From positions 294,747-358,746 of the forward strand of contig NZ_JYLK01000005.1 in NCBI RefSeq assembly GCF_001439805.1: DNA of 64,000 bases, read 5' to 3'. This DNA comes from Pseudomonas trivialis. GTDB taxonomy: Bacteria > Pseudomonadota > Gammaproteobacteria > Pseudomonadales > Pseudomonadaceae. A program made the translations under genes and the position numbers. Shown piece after piece: positions 9,534-17,941 of this stretch. The notes beneath the pieces were generated by a model that had not been told where the DNA came from, did not search any database, and saw nothing but the letters and a program-made list of their open reading frames with translations. The first letter of the stretch is position 1. Every line of letters begins with the position of its first letter.

Positions 9534-9652
9534 CGCGAAGGTGACCGTTCGTCGCACTGACAAGTTTTTTCTAAACCTTTGCTGCCCTGAAAATTCGAAT
9601 TCAGGGCGAGGTGTTTGTCCTCGCACCTATTTTTGCCCTGGAGGAACCCATC

Positions 9653-10180
9653 ATGAGCCGCATGGCTATCCGGTTACGCACCGCCAGTTTCGCGATGCTG
9701 CTGGGCCTCGGCGCCAGCAATGCCTTCGCCCAGTCGCCGGCCGAATTCATCGAGCAGGCTTCGGCCAAAGGCATGGCCGATATCGAAACCAGTCGCATGG
9801 CCCATTCCAAAACCTCGTCTCAGGAAATCAAGGACTACACCATCGAGGTGATCAACGAGCGCACGCTGGCTAACCAGCACTTGGCAGCCATCGCCAAGAA
9901 GCTCGATCTGCCCGTGGCGCCGCGCGAAAAGATTATCGACAAGGCCGAAACCCTGATGCCCGAACTCAAGGATGGCGACTCGTTCGACGCTGCCTATACC
10001 GCGCAACAGGTCAAGGAAAACGAAGACGCCATCGCCCTGTTCAAGCGCGAGGGCGCGGCTTCCAGCGTTCCCGAGATAAAGGCACTGGTGGATGAGACAT
10101 TGCCCAAGCTGGAGGAGCGTCTGCAAAAAGCCCGTGCGTTGGCGTCGACTTATGGCAAAGGTCATCAAGGCGACGGTTGA
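9653..10180 (+). CDS. DUF4142 periplasmic protein
   Basis: A 175-residue protein. A cleavable signal peptide ends around GLGASNAFAQ (residue 25). A helical domain of the DUF4142 (ferritin-like predicted fold) type follows: SPAEFIEQASAKGMADIETS, then KTSSQEIKDY and INERTLANQHLAAIAKKLDL. The function is unknown. The ATG at 9653 has a strong GGAGGA 7 bases upstream, so the longer reading from 9611 is rejected. A terminator follows at 10201. Confidence 0.85.
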   Translation: MSRMAIRLRTASFAMLLGLGASNAFAQSPAEFIEQASAKGMADIETSRMAHSKTSSQEIKDYTIEVINERTLANQHLAAIAKKLDLPVAPREKIIDKAETLMPELKDGDSFDAAYTAQQVKENEDAIALFKREGAASSVPEIKALVDETLPKLEERLQKARALASTYGKGHQGDG

Positions 10181-10200
10181 GACGCTGGCTTGAAATGAAA

Positions 10201-10236
10201 AACGGCGGCTGGATCAGATCCAGCCGCCGTTTTTTC
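10201..10236. terminator. bidirectional rho-independent terminator
   Basis: A perfect 14-base stem (AACGGCGGCTGGAT with ATCCAGCCGCCGTT) is followed by T6 on the plus strand. It sits between the convergent DUF4142 and iron-permease-like genes and probably serves both. Confidence 0.88.
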
Positions 10237-10660
10237 ATGCCTGGTTCAGGTCGGTCCTGACCTGTGCCGCATCGTCTGCAGCCATGCCGCAACTGCTGTT
10301 CAAGCTGACGGTACCCGTTTTGCCGATACTGCGGTATTCCTGGCGTAGCTTCTCCAGCTCTTTGCGGTCCAGGCCATCCAGGCTCAGCACCGCATTCTGC
10401 GCATCCTTGGAGACGCGCAGCAGCTCATCGATCTTGATGTGCAGGATGTCATTGTCGCGGTTTTGCGTGTTCTGGATCAGGAACACCATCAGAAACGTGA
10501 TGATGGTGGTCGAGGTATTGATGATCAGTTGCCAGGTATCGTTGTAGTGGAAGTACGGCCCGCTCAGGCTCCACAGGCAAATCAGTGCGACGGCTGCATA
10601 GAACGTCCGGGCACTGCCTGCCCAGCGGGACAGGGATTGCGAGATGGCGGCGAATTTCAT
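10235..10660 (-). CDS. low-affinity iron permease family protein
   Basis: A 141-residue protein with two transmembrane helices in its first 65 residues (TFYAAVALICLWSLSGPYF and the stretch ending ITFLMVFLIQNTQNRD). A helical soluble tail follows with HIKIDELLR and a C-terminal DELxR-like region. This matches the small bacterial relatives of fungal Fet4 (PF04120). A transport role in bacteria is not proven. The ATG at 10660 follows the typical GGAAAAAGGTC. Confidence 0.8.
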   Translation of the reverse strand: MKFAAISQSLSRWAGSARTFYAAVALICLWSLSGPYFHYNDTWQLIINTSTTIITFLMVFLIQNTQNRDNDILHIKIDELLRVSKDAQNAVLSLDGLDRKELEKLRQEYRSIGKTGTVSLNSSCGMAADDAAQVRTDLNQA

Positions 10661-10757
10661 GACCTTTTTCCTTTGCAGTGGGTGATGAACATATCGACCG
10701 TGGCGGGTCTGTGAAATTTCTTTTTACAATTAGCTTCCCAAGCCAGGCGATGCTTTT

Positions 10758-11042
10758 TTGATCCTCTTTCAGGAGCTGGCCTGCAGCACGTTGCTGCGTC
10801 ACATCCAAGCCTGGGCTTTTGCCTGGATATTGCCCATGCCCAATGAAAGCGCCGTTGAGCTGCAGGCCGTCCTGCTGGTCAGTGCATTCTCGTCGACTCT
10901 TGCAGAGGTCGCGCATTATCAAATGCAGTACGAACGAGCTCTGGAGGCGACTTCAGTGGCCACATCGCTCTATCGAGCCTTGGGTTTCGAGCGGTTGTTC
11001 GGTGATCAGACCTTTGCGCGGGGCCCGGTGGTGCAGGCGTAG
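10758..11042 (+). CDS. hypothetical small protein, possibly a gene fragment
   Basis: A 94-residue open frame with no clear ribosome binding site; it might instead start at the ATG at 10836 (MPNESAVELQ). The last third contains ATSLYRALGFERLF, which resembles the C-terminal motif of GNAT acetyltransferases (LYRxLGFE). No acetyl-CoA binding motif is present before it. It could be a real small protein or the tail of a degraded acetyltransferase. It ends right against the convergent ogt gene. Confidence 0.35.
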   Translation: MILFQELACSTLLRHIQAWAFAWILPMPNESAVELQAVLLVSAFSSTLAEVAHYQMQYERALEATSVATSLYRALGFERLFGDQTFARGPVVQA

Positions 11043-11543
11043 TCAGAACCCCATATTGGTCTGGCAGCGGTTTTCGAGCGTCAACAGATACTGCTTGGCC
11101 TCCAGCCCTCCGGCAAACCCGGTCAAGGTGCCCGATGCGCCAATAACGCGATGGCAAGGGGCAATGATCGAGATGGGATTGCGACCGTTGGCAGCGCCCA
11201 CTGCGCGAACGGCGGCGGGGTTGCCGATCTGCTTGGCAATCTGACTGTAGCTGCGGGTTTCGCCGAAAGGAATGGTCAGCAGCGCTTGCCAGACCTGCTT
11301 CTGGAAAACGGTGCCGGCGAAATCCAGCTCCAGCTCGAAGTGGCTGCGCGTTCCGGCGAAATATTCGTGCAACTGGCGCTGGGTTTCCAGCAGCACCGGG
11401 TTATCGCGGGCTTCGATCAGATTACCCAGGCGTACACGGTTGGCGCGCTCTGTTTCCCACAGGATGGCCGCGAGCCTGCCGGCGCGCGCCACCAGAGTGA
11501 GCTGGCCGACAGGAGAGGGCATGAGGGTGTATTCGTGAGACAT
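11043..11543 (-). CDS. ogt: methylated-DNA--protein-cysteine methyltransferase
   Basis: A 166-residue suicide DNA-repair protein that moves the alkyl group of O6-alkylguanine to its own cysteine. The active-site motif IIAPCHRVIG holds C130. The helix-turn-helix region (FQKQVWQALLTIPFGETRSYSQIA) and the arginine-finger stretch AVRAVGAANGRNP are intact. The length fits Ogt/MGMT rather than the larger Ada. The ATG at 11543 has AGGAG seven bases upstream; a GTG two codons earlier is less likely. Confidence 0.93.
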   Translation of the reverse strand: MSHEYTLMPSPVGQLTLVARAGRLAAILWETERANRVRLGNLIEARDNPVLLETQRQLHEYFAGTRSHFELELDFAGTVFQKQVWQALLTIPFGETRSYSQIAKQIGNPAAVRAVGAANGRNPISIIAPCHRVIGASGTLTGFAGGLEAKQYLLTLENRCQTNMGF

Positions 11544-11558
11544 CAGCACGCTCCTGGG

Positions 11559-11969
11559 TCAATGGCCCTTCTGCAGTACCTTGAGTGCTGCCGATGCCAG
11601 AAAACCTGAACGGCTTTTTTCTTCCGGGTGGTGCAGCACATAGTCATCAATGCGATTGAGCAGATAGCCAGGCAAGGTGATGTTGAGTTTTTGAGCCTTG
11701 CCCAAATAGCGGGTGACATCGATGTCCACCACTGCCCAGGTGCAGCCAGCGTATTGGGGGTTGGCGGCATGCACGGTGACTTTTTGCGCGCCGGGAATCG
11801 GCGAGCCGTCTTCGGCAAGGATTTCGAAGTGCCCTTCAATGGCTTCGCGGGCCATGGCCATGGCGTCGTCCAGGTCGTCGCCGGCCGAATAGCAGCCAGG
11901 GATATCCGGGACTTCCACGCCCCAGGCGTGGTCTTTGTCACCGGTTGAAATTGCGATGGGGTACAGCAT
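11559..11969 (-). CDS. hicB: HicB antitoxin
   Basis: A 136-residue antitoxin. The N-terminal HicB partial RNase-H-like fold shows AWGVEVPDIPGCYSAGDDLD and AMAREAIEGHFEILAEDG. The C-terminal part (KLNITLPGYLLNRIDDYV with a following SRSGFLASAALKVL) has ribbon-helix-helix features for DNA binding. It neutralises HicA and likely represses the pair. The ATG at 11969 is preceded by GGAGG at 8 bases. It follows hicA with 21 bases between them. Confidence 0.9.
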   Translation of the reverse strand: MLYPIAISTGDKDHAWGVEVPDIPGCYSAGDDLDDAMAMAREAIEGHFEILAEDGSPIPGAQKVTVHAANPQYAGCTWAVVDIDVTRYLGKAQKLNITLPGYLLNRIDDYVLHHPEEKSRSGFLASAALKVLQKGH

Positions 11970-11990
11970 GTTTTTGTCCTCCACAGACGT

Positions 11991-12173
11991 TCAACTCAGC
12001 AGAGCCTGTTTCAAAATGCTCTTGGCGGTCTTGTCCAACAGGTCCTTTTTTGGATGAGGAATCGTCACCAGTCCCGGCTTGGTCGGGTGCTTGTAGTGGT
12101 GATGACTGCCTCTGATACGCACCAGGTACCAGCCATCCGCAACGATATGACCTATCAAGTATCGACTGTCCAC
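11991..12173 (-). CDS. hicA: HicA mRNA interferase toxin
   Basis: A 60-residue toxin with a dsRNA-binding-like fold that cleaves mRNA. The catalytic histidine region RGSHHHYKHP (H24 most likely) and the VTIPHPKKDL stretch are conserved. It starts at GTG 12173 with GGAGG just upstream. It precedes hicB, the usual order, and both read from one promoter at about 12204-12231. Confidence 0.9.
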   Translation of the reverse strand: MDSRYLIGHIVADGWYLVRIRGSHHHYKHPTKPGLVTIPHPKKDLLDKTAKSILKQALLS

Positions 12174-12197
12174 AACACCTCCTTGTGGTGTGTGTTG

Positions 12198-12231
12198 GTG
12201 GTGACTATAACCACAGAAGATAAAATATCAA
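12198..12231 (-). promoter_or_regulatory. hicAB promoter with overlapping inverted repeat
   Basis: On the minus strand, TTGATA (12231-12226) and TATAGT (12209-12204) are 16 bases apart, a good sigma-70 promoter ahead of hicA. An inverted repeat, GTGGT-N7-ACCAC (12198-12214), is centred on the -10 element. That position suits repression by HicB. This is inference from position only. Confidence 0.6.
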
Positions 12232-12350
12232 CACTCTACCTACCGGAAGTTGATGAGCGGTATTTCGGTGAGTGGTCACTGCAGTGTATGAGCGCCGGGG
12301 AACGACGCCGGAGAGAGGTATTGCGAGGTTTTGCCACGCAGGCGAAGCGT

Positions 12351-12656
12351 TTAGTGCGTCGCCGCGAGCGAAAACGGAATGCGCAAGGCGCCAATAGGCC
12401 CGTTGCGCGTGCCGCACATTTCGTCATGCACGCACTGCTGCACCAGCACACAGGGGAATGGCGGAACGCGCTGCAACAGATCGCGCAGATGGGTGGTGGA
12501 GCGCAGGCGCAGGGTTTTGCCATGATCGTCCAGCAAGGTCAGTTCACCGTCATCGAGTGTCACACGAGCAATGTAGAAGCCGCCCTCCAGCGACAGCAGC
12601 TCCAGCTCCCGTATTGCGCCTCTCTCGGCCAGTTCGGTCAGCATCTGCACATTCAT
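12351..12656 (-). CDS. DUF6482-type hypothetical protein
   Basis: A 101-residue soluble protein of a small family seen in pseudomonads. It begins MNVQMLTELAERGAIRELEL and continues with a beta-rich middle (GGFYIARVTLDDGELTLLDD). The function is unknown. It could be cotranscribed with the DUF3833 lipoprotein gene 21 bases upstream. The stretch from its end to the hicAB promoter (12232-12350) shows no further gene. Confidence 0.65.
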   Translation of the reverse strand: MNVQMLTELAERGAIRELELLSLEGGFYIARVTLDDGELTLLDDHGKTLRLRSTTHLRDLLQRVPPFPCVLVQQCVHDEMCGTRNGPIGALRIPFSLAATH

Positions 12657-12677
12657 GGTTTACCCTCGCGTTCAGGT

Positions 12678-13202
12678 TTATTGGCGACGAAAGAACAACG
12701 TGACCTGGCCCCACTCAACGCCGAACTTGGACATGCTCGAGCGGTTGATCAGGGTATCTTCGTCCATCAGGTACATCCAGTCGTCAAAACTGACTTCGTA
12801 TACCGAACCATCCACCGGCAGGTTGAGCCGGTAGCGCCAGCGCAGCGCATTGCCCGCCACTTCGCCGATGGCCTCGCCCACCACATCGCCGGCGCGTCCA
12901 CGCCAGCGCCCAGGGCCATCGGGGGTGAGCGTCCACACCCGCTGCTGGCGCGTGCCATCGCTGTACAGAAAGCGTTCGTCAAGAATCAGCGCATTGCCCT
13001 CGCGCCGGCTGGTGATGTCCACCTCGAAACGCTTGGCCACCTCGCCCGAGCGTTTCTCGAATATGCCCCAGGCCTTGACGGGCTTGCTGAAGAAGCGCTG
13101 CAAATCCAATTGCGGTTGCTGATTGGCGTAGTGCTCGACGCCCACATGGGCGCAACCACCCAGGCTCAATATCAGCAACAGTGAAACCAGAAGGCGCGGC
13201 AT
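12678..13202 (-). CDS. DUF3833 lipoprotein
   Basis: A 174-residue protein with a lipoprotein signal peptide ending in the lipobox LGGC (Cys16 or so). A domain typical of DUF3833 follows: LDLQRFFSKPVKAWGIFEKR, GRWRGRAGDVVGEAIGEVAG, NALRWRYRLNLPVDG and FDDWMYLMDEDTLINRS. The family is calycin-like in predicted fold. The function is unknown. It is likely in an operon with the DUF6482 gene. Confidence 0.88.
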   Translation of the reverse strand: MPRLLVSLLLILSLGGCAHVGVEHYANQQPQLDLQRFFSKPVKAWGIFEKRSGEVAKRFEVDITSRREGNALILDERFLYSDGTRQQRVWTLTPDGPGRWRGRAGDVVGEAIGEVAGNALRWRYRLNLPVDGSVYEVSFDDWMYLMDEDTLINRSSMSKFGVEWGQVTLFFRRQ

Positions 13203-13323
13203 GGCCTGGCTCCTTGATCGCGCGCGGCGTCTTGCCGGTGCTCAAAGGTGATAGTTGTACAAAATTATTAGTTTGTACAGGTCCTGAGGGGCTCAGTCCG
13301 ACCTTCGACTCAAATCGCGGCCA

Positions 13324-13350
13324 TAAAAAAACCGGTCACTGGGACCGGTT
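13324..13350 (-). terminator. terminator of the tRNA-Gly gene
   Basis: On the minus strand, AACCGGTC and GACCGGTT form an 8-base stem with a 5-base loop, followed by a run of T. It lies about 50 bases beyond the 3' end of the tRNA gene. Confidence 0.8.
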
Positions 13351-13396
13351 CTTCACGCATCTTCATCAAATTCCGCGACGTCGGACGCTAAAAAAG

Positions 13397-13470
13397 TGGA
13401 GCGGGTAGAGGGAATCGAACCCTCAACTAAAGCTTGGGAAGCTTTCGTTTTGCCACTAAACTATACCCGC
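13397..13470 (-). tRNA. tRNA-Gly (anticodon TCC)
   Basis: A 74-base cloverleaf on the minus strand. The acceptor stem GCGGGTA pairs with TACCCGC. The anticodon loop CTTCCCA carries TCC, the T-arm is GAGGGTTCGATTCCCTC, and CCA is encoded at the 3' end. Confidence 0.96.
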
Positions 13471-13564
13471 TCAAAGCGGCTGACTTTGTACCAGATGTTC
13501 GCCGCGATTTGAAGTTTTTCTTCAAAAATGTGTGAGCCCCTGTCGCTTCCCCAGCGATGGCATT

Positions 13565-14449
13565 TCAGATTGCGAAGGCCTGTTGCGTCCGTCCCTGCTG
13601 ACACCGCAACCGGCTCAATGGCCGCTCCCCTTTCAAGAATCCCACCACCGCCTCCTGGCTGTCCCTGCATGCCGCCTTGTGCTCCATGTCGAGAAAATGT
13701 CCGGTAGCCTGAATCGTGCTGAAGCTGCTGTGCGCCACGTGCTGTCCGAACAACCGGGCATCCTGGGGGCAGGTGTATTCGTCCCATTCGCCATTGATGA
13801 ACAGCACCGGTATGTCGATGGCCTTGGCCGCCTTGAGATAACACTGTCGATCACCGTCCAGCATCCGGCTGATGTGAAAATGCATCTGCCCGTATTCGTG
13901 CTCGGCCAGGCTGCTGACGTGCTTGTAATTGAAGCGTTTGAACAGTGACGGCAGGTGCTTGCCGAGTGTGCTGTTGACCAGATGGCCGACGCGGTGGCGG
14001 TCGCGGTTGCCGAGGTAATCAGCGCCGCGTTCAAGATAGTCACGCATGGGCGCGTTGATCACCGGGGAGAACGAGCTGATCACCGCCTTTTCCACGCGCC
14101 GGGGTCGCTGGGACAAGGCCACCAGCGCCGCCGTGCCGCCCCAGGAGAAGGACAACACGTGTTCGGCGGCGAAGTGGTCGATGAGTTCCAGCAGGAGCTG
14201 ACCTTCGACCTCCTTGGTCAGCATGTGCTCATGGCGGTTGTGGATTCTGGAACGGCCGGCGTAGGGCTGGTCATACAGAACCACATTGAATTGCGGGTGC
14301 AGGCTTTTCACGGTCTGGGCGAAGGAGGCCGTGGTGGCCATCGAGCCGTTGACCAGAACGATAGTCTTTTCAGCCGCGTCCGCGCGGTAGAACTCCGTGT
14401 AAACCCGGTACTGACCCTGCATATCCAACACAGCGATTTCTGGCGTCAT
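13565..14449 (-). CDS. phaG: PhaG, 3-hydroxyacyl-ACP:CoA transacylase / thioesterase
   Basis: A 294-residue alpha/beta-hydrolase-fold protein. It is similar along its length to PhaG of P. putida and, less so, to RhlA. PhaG links fatty-acid synthesis to medium-chain-length polyhydroxyalkanoate production by releasing or transferring 3-hydroxyacyl groups from ACP. Visible motifs are VLVNGSMATTASFAQTVKSL, the nucleophile elbow FSWGG (S102), the acid in GEWDEYT (D223) and the base in TGHFLDME (H251). At the HX4D motif discussed for PhaG, H177 is present but position 182 is alanine (HVSSLA). The ATG at 14449 has AGGAG 9 bases upstream. Confidence 0.88.
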   Translation of the reverse strand: MTPEIAVLDMQGQYRVYTEFYRADAAEKTIVLVNGSMATTASFAQTVKSLHPQFNVVLYDQPYAGRSRIHNRHEHMLTKEVEGQLLLELIDHFAAEHVLSFSWGGTAALVALSQRPRRVEKAVISSFSPVINAPMRDYLERGADYLGNRDRHRVGHLVNSTLGKHLPSLFKRFNYKHVSSLAEHEYGQMHFHISRMLDGDRQCYLKAAKAIDIPVLFINGEWDEYTCPQDARLFGQHVAHSSFSTIQATGHFLDMEHKAACRDSQEAVVGFLKGERPLSRLRCQQGRTQQAFAI

Positions 14450-14531
14450 GTCGTAAGACTCCTGGCAAGCGGGTAGAGCGCGTAAACCACTCTGCACGTG
14501 CTTTATGACAAGCAGACAATGCCGCCACGGC

Positions 14532-15224
14532 TCAGACCTGCTGGATCTCTTGCGGGTGCAACGCGCGATACTCGCCGGGCGCCAGCGCGCTATCCAGCTC
14601 CAGTGGCCCCATGCGTTCGCGGTGCAAGGCGAGCACCTTGTTGTCGAAGTGCCCGAACATGCGTTTTACCTGATGATAACGGCCTTCGATGATGCTTAGT
14701 CGCGCGGTTTTCGGGCCCAGCAATTCAAGCTCGGCGGGTTGGGTGGTGAGGTCTTCGAAGGCAAAGTACAGGCCCGCCTTGAATGTCGCTGCGTACTCGT
14801 CGCCGATGACCTGTTCGGTCTCAACCCGGTAGACCTTGGGCAGCTTGGTCGTCGGTTGCGTCAGGCGCCGCGACCACTGGCCGTCGTTGGTAATCAGCAG
14901 CAAACCGGTGGTGTTGAAGTCCAGGCGACCGGCGATGTGCAATTGGTGCTTGTCCGGTTCATCCAGCAGGTCGAGGACCGTTGGATGTTGCGGGTCTGCC
15001 GTGGCGCTCACACAGCCCCGGGGTTTGTGCAGCATGAAATAGCGCGCCGGTTTACCGGTTTGCACGACCTCATCGTCCACGCATACCCGGCTGAATTCGC
15101 GCACGTCGTGATGCGGATCGCTGACCGCCACCCCATCGACGCTCACCCGCCGTTCCACCAATAACAGGCGTACCTGCTTGCGATTAAAGCGCGGCAGGTT
15201 GCTGAGCAAGCGGTCAACGCGCAT
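14532..15224 (-). CDS. rsuA: 16S rRNA pseudouridine(516) synthase
   Basis: A 230-residue enzyme that turns U516 of 16S rRNA into pseudouridine. The N-terminal S4 RNA-binding domain (MRVDRLLSNL, KQVRLLLVERRVSVDG) precedes the catalytic domain. The catalytic aspartate is in GRLDFNTTGLLLITNDG. LPKVYRVE and EGRYHQVKRMF are family features. The ATG at 15224 overlaps the end of the upstream CWC gene by 11 bases, so the two are probably translated together. Confidence 0.92.
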   Translation of the reverse strand: MRVDRLLSNLPRFNRKQVRLLLVERRVSVDGVAVSDPHHDVREFSRVCVDDEVVQTGKPARYFMLHKPRGCVSATADPQHPTVLDLLDEPDKHQLHIAGRLDFNTTGLLLITNDGQWSRRLTQPTTKLPKVYRVETEQVIGDEYAATFKAGLYFAFEDLTTQPAELELLGPKTARLSIIEGRYHQVKRMFGHFDNKVLALHRERMGPLELDSALAPGEYRALHPQEIQQV

Positions 15225-15426
15225 CTGGGTTGCGCAACTGTTCGTCCACCTGAGCACAACGCGGGCACAGGCAGGCCTTGTTGCGTAATTCATCGGGAAG
15301 GGCCTGGAGCAGCGCCGGGTCGATGCTGACGCTGAAGCACCAGCAGGCCATGCCTGCGGTGCGCGGGTCGGCCAGGGTGCAATCATTGGAAGCCCCGCAG
15401 GCGGGGCAGAGGGAGGGCGTGGTCAT
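15214..15426 (-). CDS. cysteine-rich CWC family protein
   Basis: A 70-residue protein with two Cys pairs at the N-terminus (CPACG) and C-terminus (CLCPRC) and the central CWCFSV that names the family. It is a likely zinc ribbon of unknown role. It is commonly found just before rsuA-like genes. The ATG at 15426 is preferred over a longer frame from 15474. Confidence 0.8.
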   Translation of the reverse strand: MTTPSLCPACGASNDCTLADPRTAGMACWCFSVSIDPALLQALPDELRNKACLCPRCAQVDEQLRNPDAR

Positions 15427-15488
15427 GGGGCTGGCGCTATCGAGCAAGGTTGCCTTGCACGATACAGCGCCCACCCATGCCAGGCTAC

Positions 15489-17111
15489 TTACAGCTTGAA
15501 CTTGCTGACCAGCACATTGAACGAAGTCGCCAGGCGTGAAAGGTCCTGGCTGGAAGCGTTGGTCTGGTTGGCACCGGCGGCGGTCTGGGCCGACAGGTCC
15601 TGGATGTTCAGCAGGTTGCGGTCGACCTCGCGGGCCACCTGAGCCTGCTCTTCGGACGCGGAGGCGATCACCAGGTTGCGTTCGTTGATCTTCGCCACGC
15701 TGCTGGTAATCCGCTGCAAGGCGTGCCCGGCGTTCTGCGCCAGGGTCTGGGTGTTATTGGCCCAGGTGAGGCTCTTGTTCATCGCCGCCACGGCATCGTC
15801 GGCGCCGGCCTGCACTTCGCCGATCATTTTTTCAATGTCGACGGTGGAGGTCTGGGTGCGATGGGCCAATGCGCGCACCTCGTCGGCGACCACCGCAAAA
15901 CCGCGGCCTTGCTCGCCCGCGCGTGCCGCTTCGATGGCCGCGTTGAGCGCCAGCAGGTTGGTCTGGTCGGCGATGCCGCGAATCACATCGATCACCTTGC
16001 CGATTTCGCGAACCTGATTGGCGAGGTCGGCGACCGATTGCGTCGAGTCGTTGATTTCCACCACCATCGAGCTCATGCCGGAAACAGCCTGCTCCACCTG
16101 CTGCTGGCCTTCTTCAGCCTCTGTGGTGGCCTGGCTCGAAGCCTCCGAGGTGGACACAGCGTTGCTGGCCACTTCGTCGACGGCTGCGGTCATCTGGTTG
16201 ACGGCGGTGGCGGCTTGCTGGATTTCGTCGTTCTGGCGGGTGAGGCTGCGCGTGCTCTCGTCGGTCACCGCGCTCAGCTCTTCAGCAGCGGATGCCAGTT
16301 GATCCGAAGCATTGGCGATTTCCAGTAATGTGCTTTTCAATCCGCTCTGCATATCCGAAATCGCCATCAGCAGTTGCCCGGCTTCATCGGTGCGGTCGGT
16401 GAGTATCGCGTGGGTCAGGTCGCCCTTGGCGATCCGCTGGGCGCTTTCCACGGCCTGGGCGATAGGCCGCGTGATCAGGCGCGTGATCAGCAGGCCGACC
16501 GTGATAGCGATGATAAAGGCCAGCACGATACCGCCGATCATCCAGCTCATGGCGCTGCTGCGCAGGTCATCGGCGGCGATTGAGCCCTCTTTGATCTGAC
16601 GGTTATTGGAGTCGATCATCACGCGGATCAGTTCGCGGGCCTGCCTGAACATTTCGTTGTTGGTGCCGTTGAGTTGCGCACGTGCCTGTTCGGTCTGGCC
16701 AGCATCGAGCAATGACACGATACGTTCGGAGTTGCTGATGTAGCCGGGCAGCAACTGATCAAGCTTGTCTCCTGCAGCGCGTTCGTCATCTTCCAGCGGT
16801 GTGGCGCGATAGATGGCGTAAGCGCTCAGGCCGGCTTTGAGTTGGTTGGCAACGTCCTGACGCACGCGTTCCCGGTCCTGTTGGGCGACATCGCCGTTAT
16901 TGGCGTCCATCAACCGGTACAGGCCACGATTGTGGGCAACCAGGCCATTGAGGGTCGACGCCGTATTGCTGACCGAGACCAGGTTATTGGAAAACGTTAA
17001 ATCGAGGGCCGAAGCCAGACGGATCACGCCTTTGATGCCCAGTGCGCCAACGCCCAGGGTAATGAACGCGCACAGTACAAATGAGAGCAGCAGTTTGGTT
17101 GAAATCTTCAT
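15489..17111 (-). CDS. methyl-accepting chemotaxis protein
   Basis: A 540-residue chemoreceptor. One helix lies at residues 7-29, and a periplasmic part of about 160 residues has four-helix-bundle features. A second helix follows ([20 protein letters not shown]), then a HAMP domain ([20 protein letters not shown]) and a cytoplasmic coiled-coil signalling domain. The kinase-contact hairpin reads [20 protein letters not shown], then [17 protein letters not shown]. The ligand is unknown. The transcript runs leftward toward the CWC gene. Confidence 0.92.
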   Translation of the reverse strand: MKISTKLLLSFVLCAFITLGVGALGIKGVIRLASALDLTFSNNLVSVSNTASTLNGLVAHNRGLYRLMDANNGDVAQQDRERVRQDVANQLKAGLSAYAIYRATPLEDDERAAGDKLDQLLPGYISNSERIVSLLDAGQTEQARAQLNGTNNEMFRQARELIRVMIDSNNRQIKEGSIAADDLRSSAMSWMIGGIVLAFIIAITVGLLITRLITRPIAQAVESAQRIAKGDLTHAILTDRTDEAGQLLMAISDMQSGLKSTLLEIANASDQLASAAEELSAVTDESTRSLTRQNDEIQQAATAVNQMTAAVDEVASNAVSTSEASSQATTEAEEGQQQVEQAVSGMSSMVVEINDSTQSVADLANQVREIGKVIDVIRGIADQTNLLALNAAIEAARAGEQGRGFAVVADEVRALAHRTQTSTVDIEKMIGEVQAGADDAVAAMNKSLTWANNTQTLAQNAGHALQRITSSVAKINERNLVIASASEEQAQVAREVDRNLLNIQDLSAQTAAGANQTNASSQDLSRLATSFNVLVSKFKL

Positions 17112-17421
17112 GACGGAAATCCGGGGATATAAGAGTGGGATGCTCGCTCTAGAGCCTCCGTGCTGTTGTGCGATGGCATAGTGACATTATCGAATTGTTT
17201 AAAGTTTCATCTCTTCCAAAAATGGTCCTTTATTCGGCAGTCAATTCGACCGGCGGTCATGCAATAGTCAAGCCAGGCGGAGGTGTGGTGGAGATGTATC
17301 AGACTATTACCAAAACGCACCAGATTCAGTTTTTGATGTCAGATATTTCGTCATTCGGTGAAAGCCGAATGCCGCTCTCCAGCGTCGCTGGAGGTGCTCT
17401 TCCGCGGTCCAGGAGGCCGCC
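17112..17421. other. 310-base intergenic region between chemoreceptor and lipoprotein genes
   Basis: No gene is seen. On the minus strand, TTCGATAA resembles the -10 of a FliA promoter, but no -35 lies at the right distance. An imperfect hairpin, CATTCGGTGAAAGCCGAATG (17353-17372), lies ahead of the lipoprotein gene, and CCAGCGTCGCTGG (17379-17391) forms another short stem. Their role is not known. Confidence 0.4.
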
Positions 17422-17781
17422 ATGTATCGACGACTGCTGCTTGCTGCATTGCTCGGCCTGACGCTTTCCGGCTGCGTGCCGTACTACGAGGGCACCACCA
17501 CTTACTATCGGTCCGAGGTCTACACCGAACCGGCACCGGTGTATTACTACGGCGGGGCCCCTGCGTATCAGTACCGGCGTGACTACTACCCAACCCCGCG
17601 CTATTACACGCCGGCCCCGCGTTACTACCCGGCCCCGCGTTATTACCAGCCGGCTCCGCGCTATTACGGGCCGCGTGCCGGGTACCGACCTTATCCGAAC
17701 CAGGGATGGGGTGACCGTTGGCATAATGGCGGACGCGGGCATGGCGGTGATCACGGGGGAGGCCGCGGCGGCCATCGTTAA
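17422..17781 (+). CDS. Tyr/Pro-repeat lipoprotein
   Basis: A 119-residue protein. The signal peptide ends in the lipobox LSGC (about Cys17). The mature part is low-complexity. It holds several copies of a unit like RYYxPAP (residues 59-84), preceded by Tyr-rich PAPVYYYGG, and a Gly/His tail (GGRGHGGDHGGGRGGHR). Such tails may bind metal or surfaces; this is a guess. It starts at ATG 17422 with AGGAGG 7 bases upstream. No functional family is recognised. Confidence 0.7.
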   Translation: MYRRLLLAALLGLTLSGCVPYYEGTTTYYRSEVYTEPAPVYYYGGAPAYQYRRDYYPTPRYYTPAPRYYPAPRYYQPAPRYYGPRAGYRPYPNQGWGDRWHNGGRGHGGDHGGGRGGHR

Positions 17782-17795
17782 ACGTTGAATAATGG

Positions 17796-17823
17796 AAACG
17801 GCGCACAATGCGCCGTTTTTTTA
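17796..17823 (+). terminator. rho-independent terminator
   Basis: A perfect 10-base stem (AAACGGCGCA with TGCGCCGTTT), a 3-base loop and a T-run stand 14 bases after the stop of the Tyr/Pro lipoprotein gene. Confidence 0.92.
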
Positions 17824-17941
17824 TGGATACCGTTCGTCGGTACTGTCAGAATTAACAGGTATCTTATCGGGTTCAAATGTATTTCACTGGCGTCGGCCTT
17901 TGTGCCCTCGAAGTAATCAGGGAATAGATGGAACTCTAGAA

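Noticed and set aside
12054..13184. A 376-codon plus-strand frame across hicA and the DUF3833 gene
   Set aside because: The opposite-strand genes have signal peptides and family motifs; this frame has none.
17180..17215. A FliA promoter for the chemoreceptor at 15489-17111
   Set aside because: TTCGATAA resembles the -10, but the nearest GAAAC-like -35 is about 8-9 bases away instead of 11.
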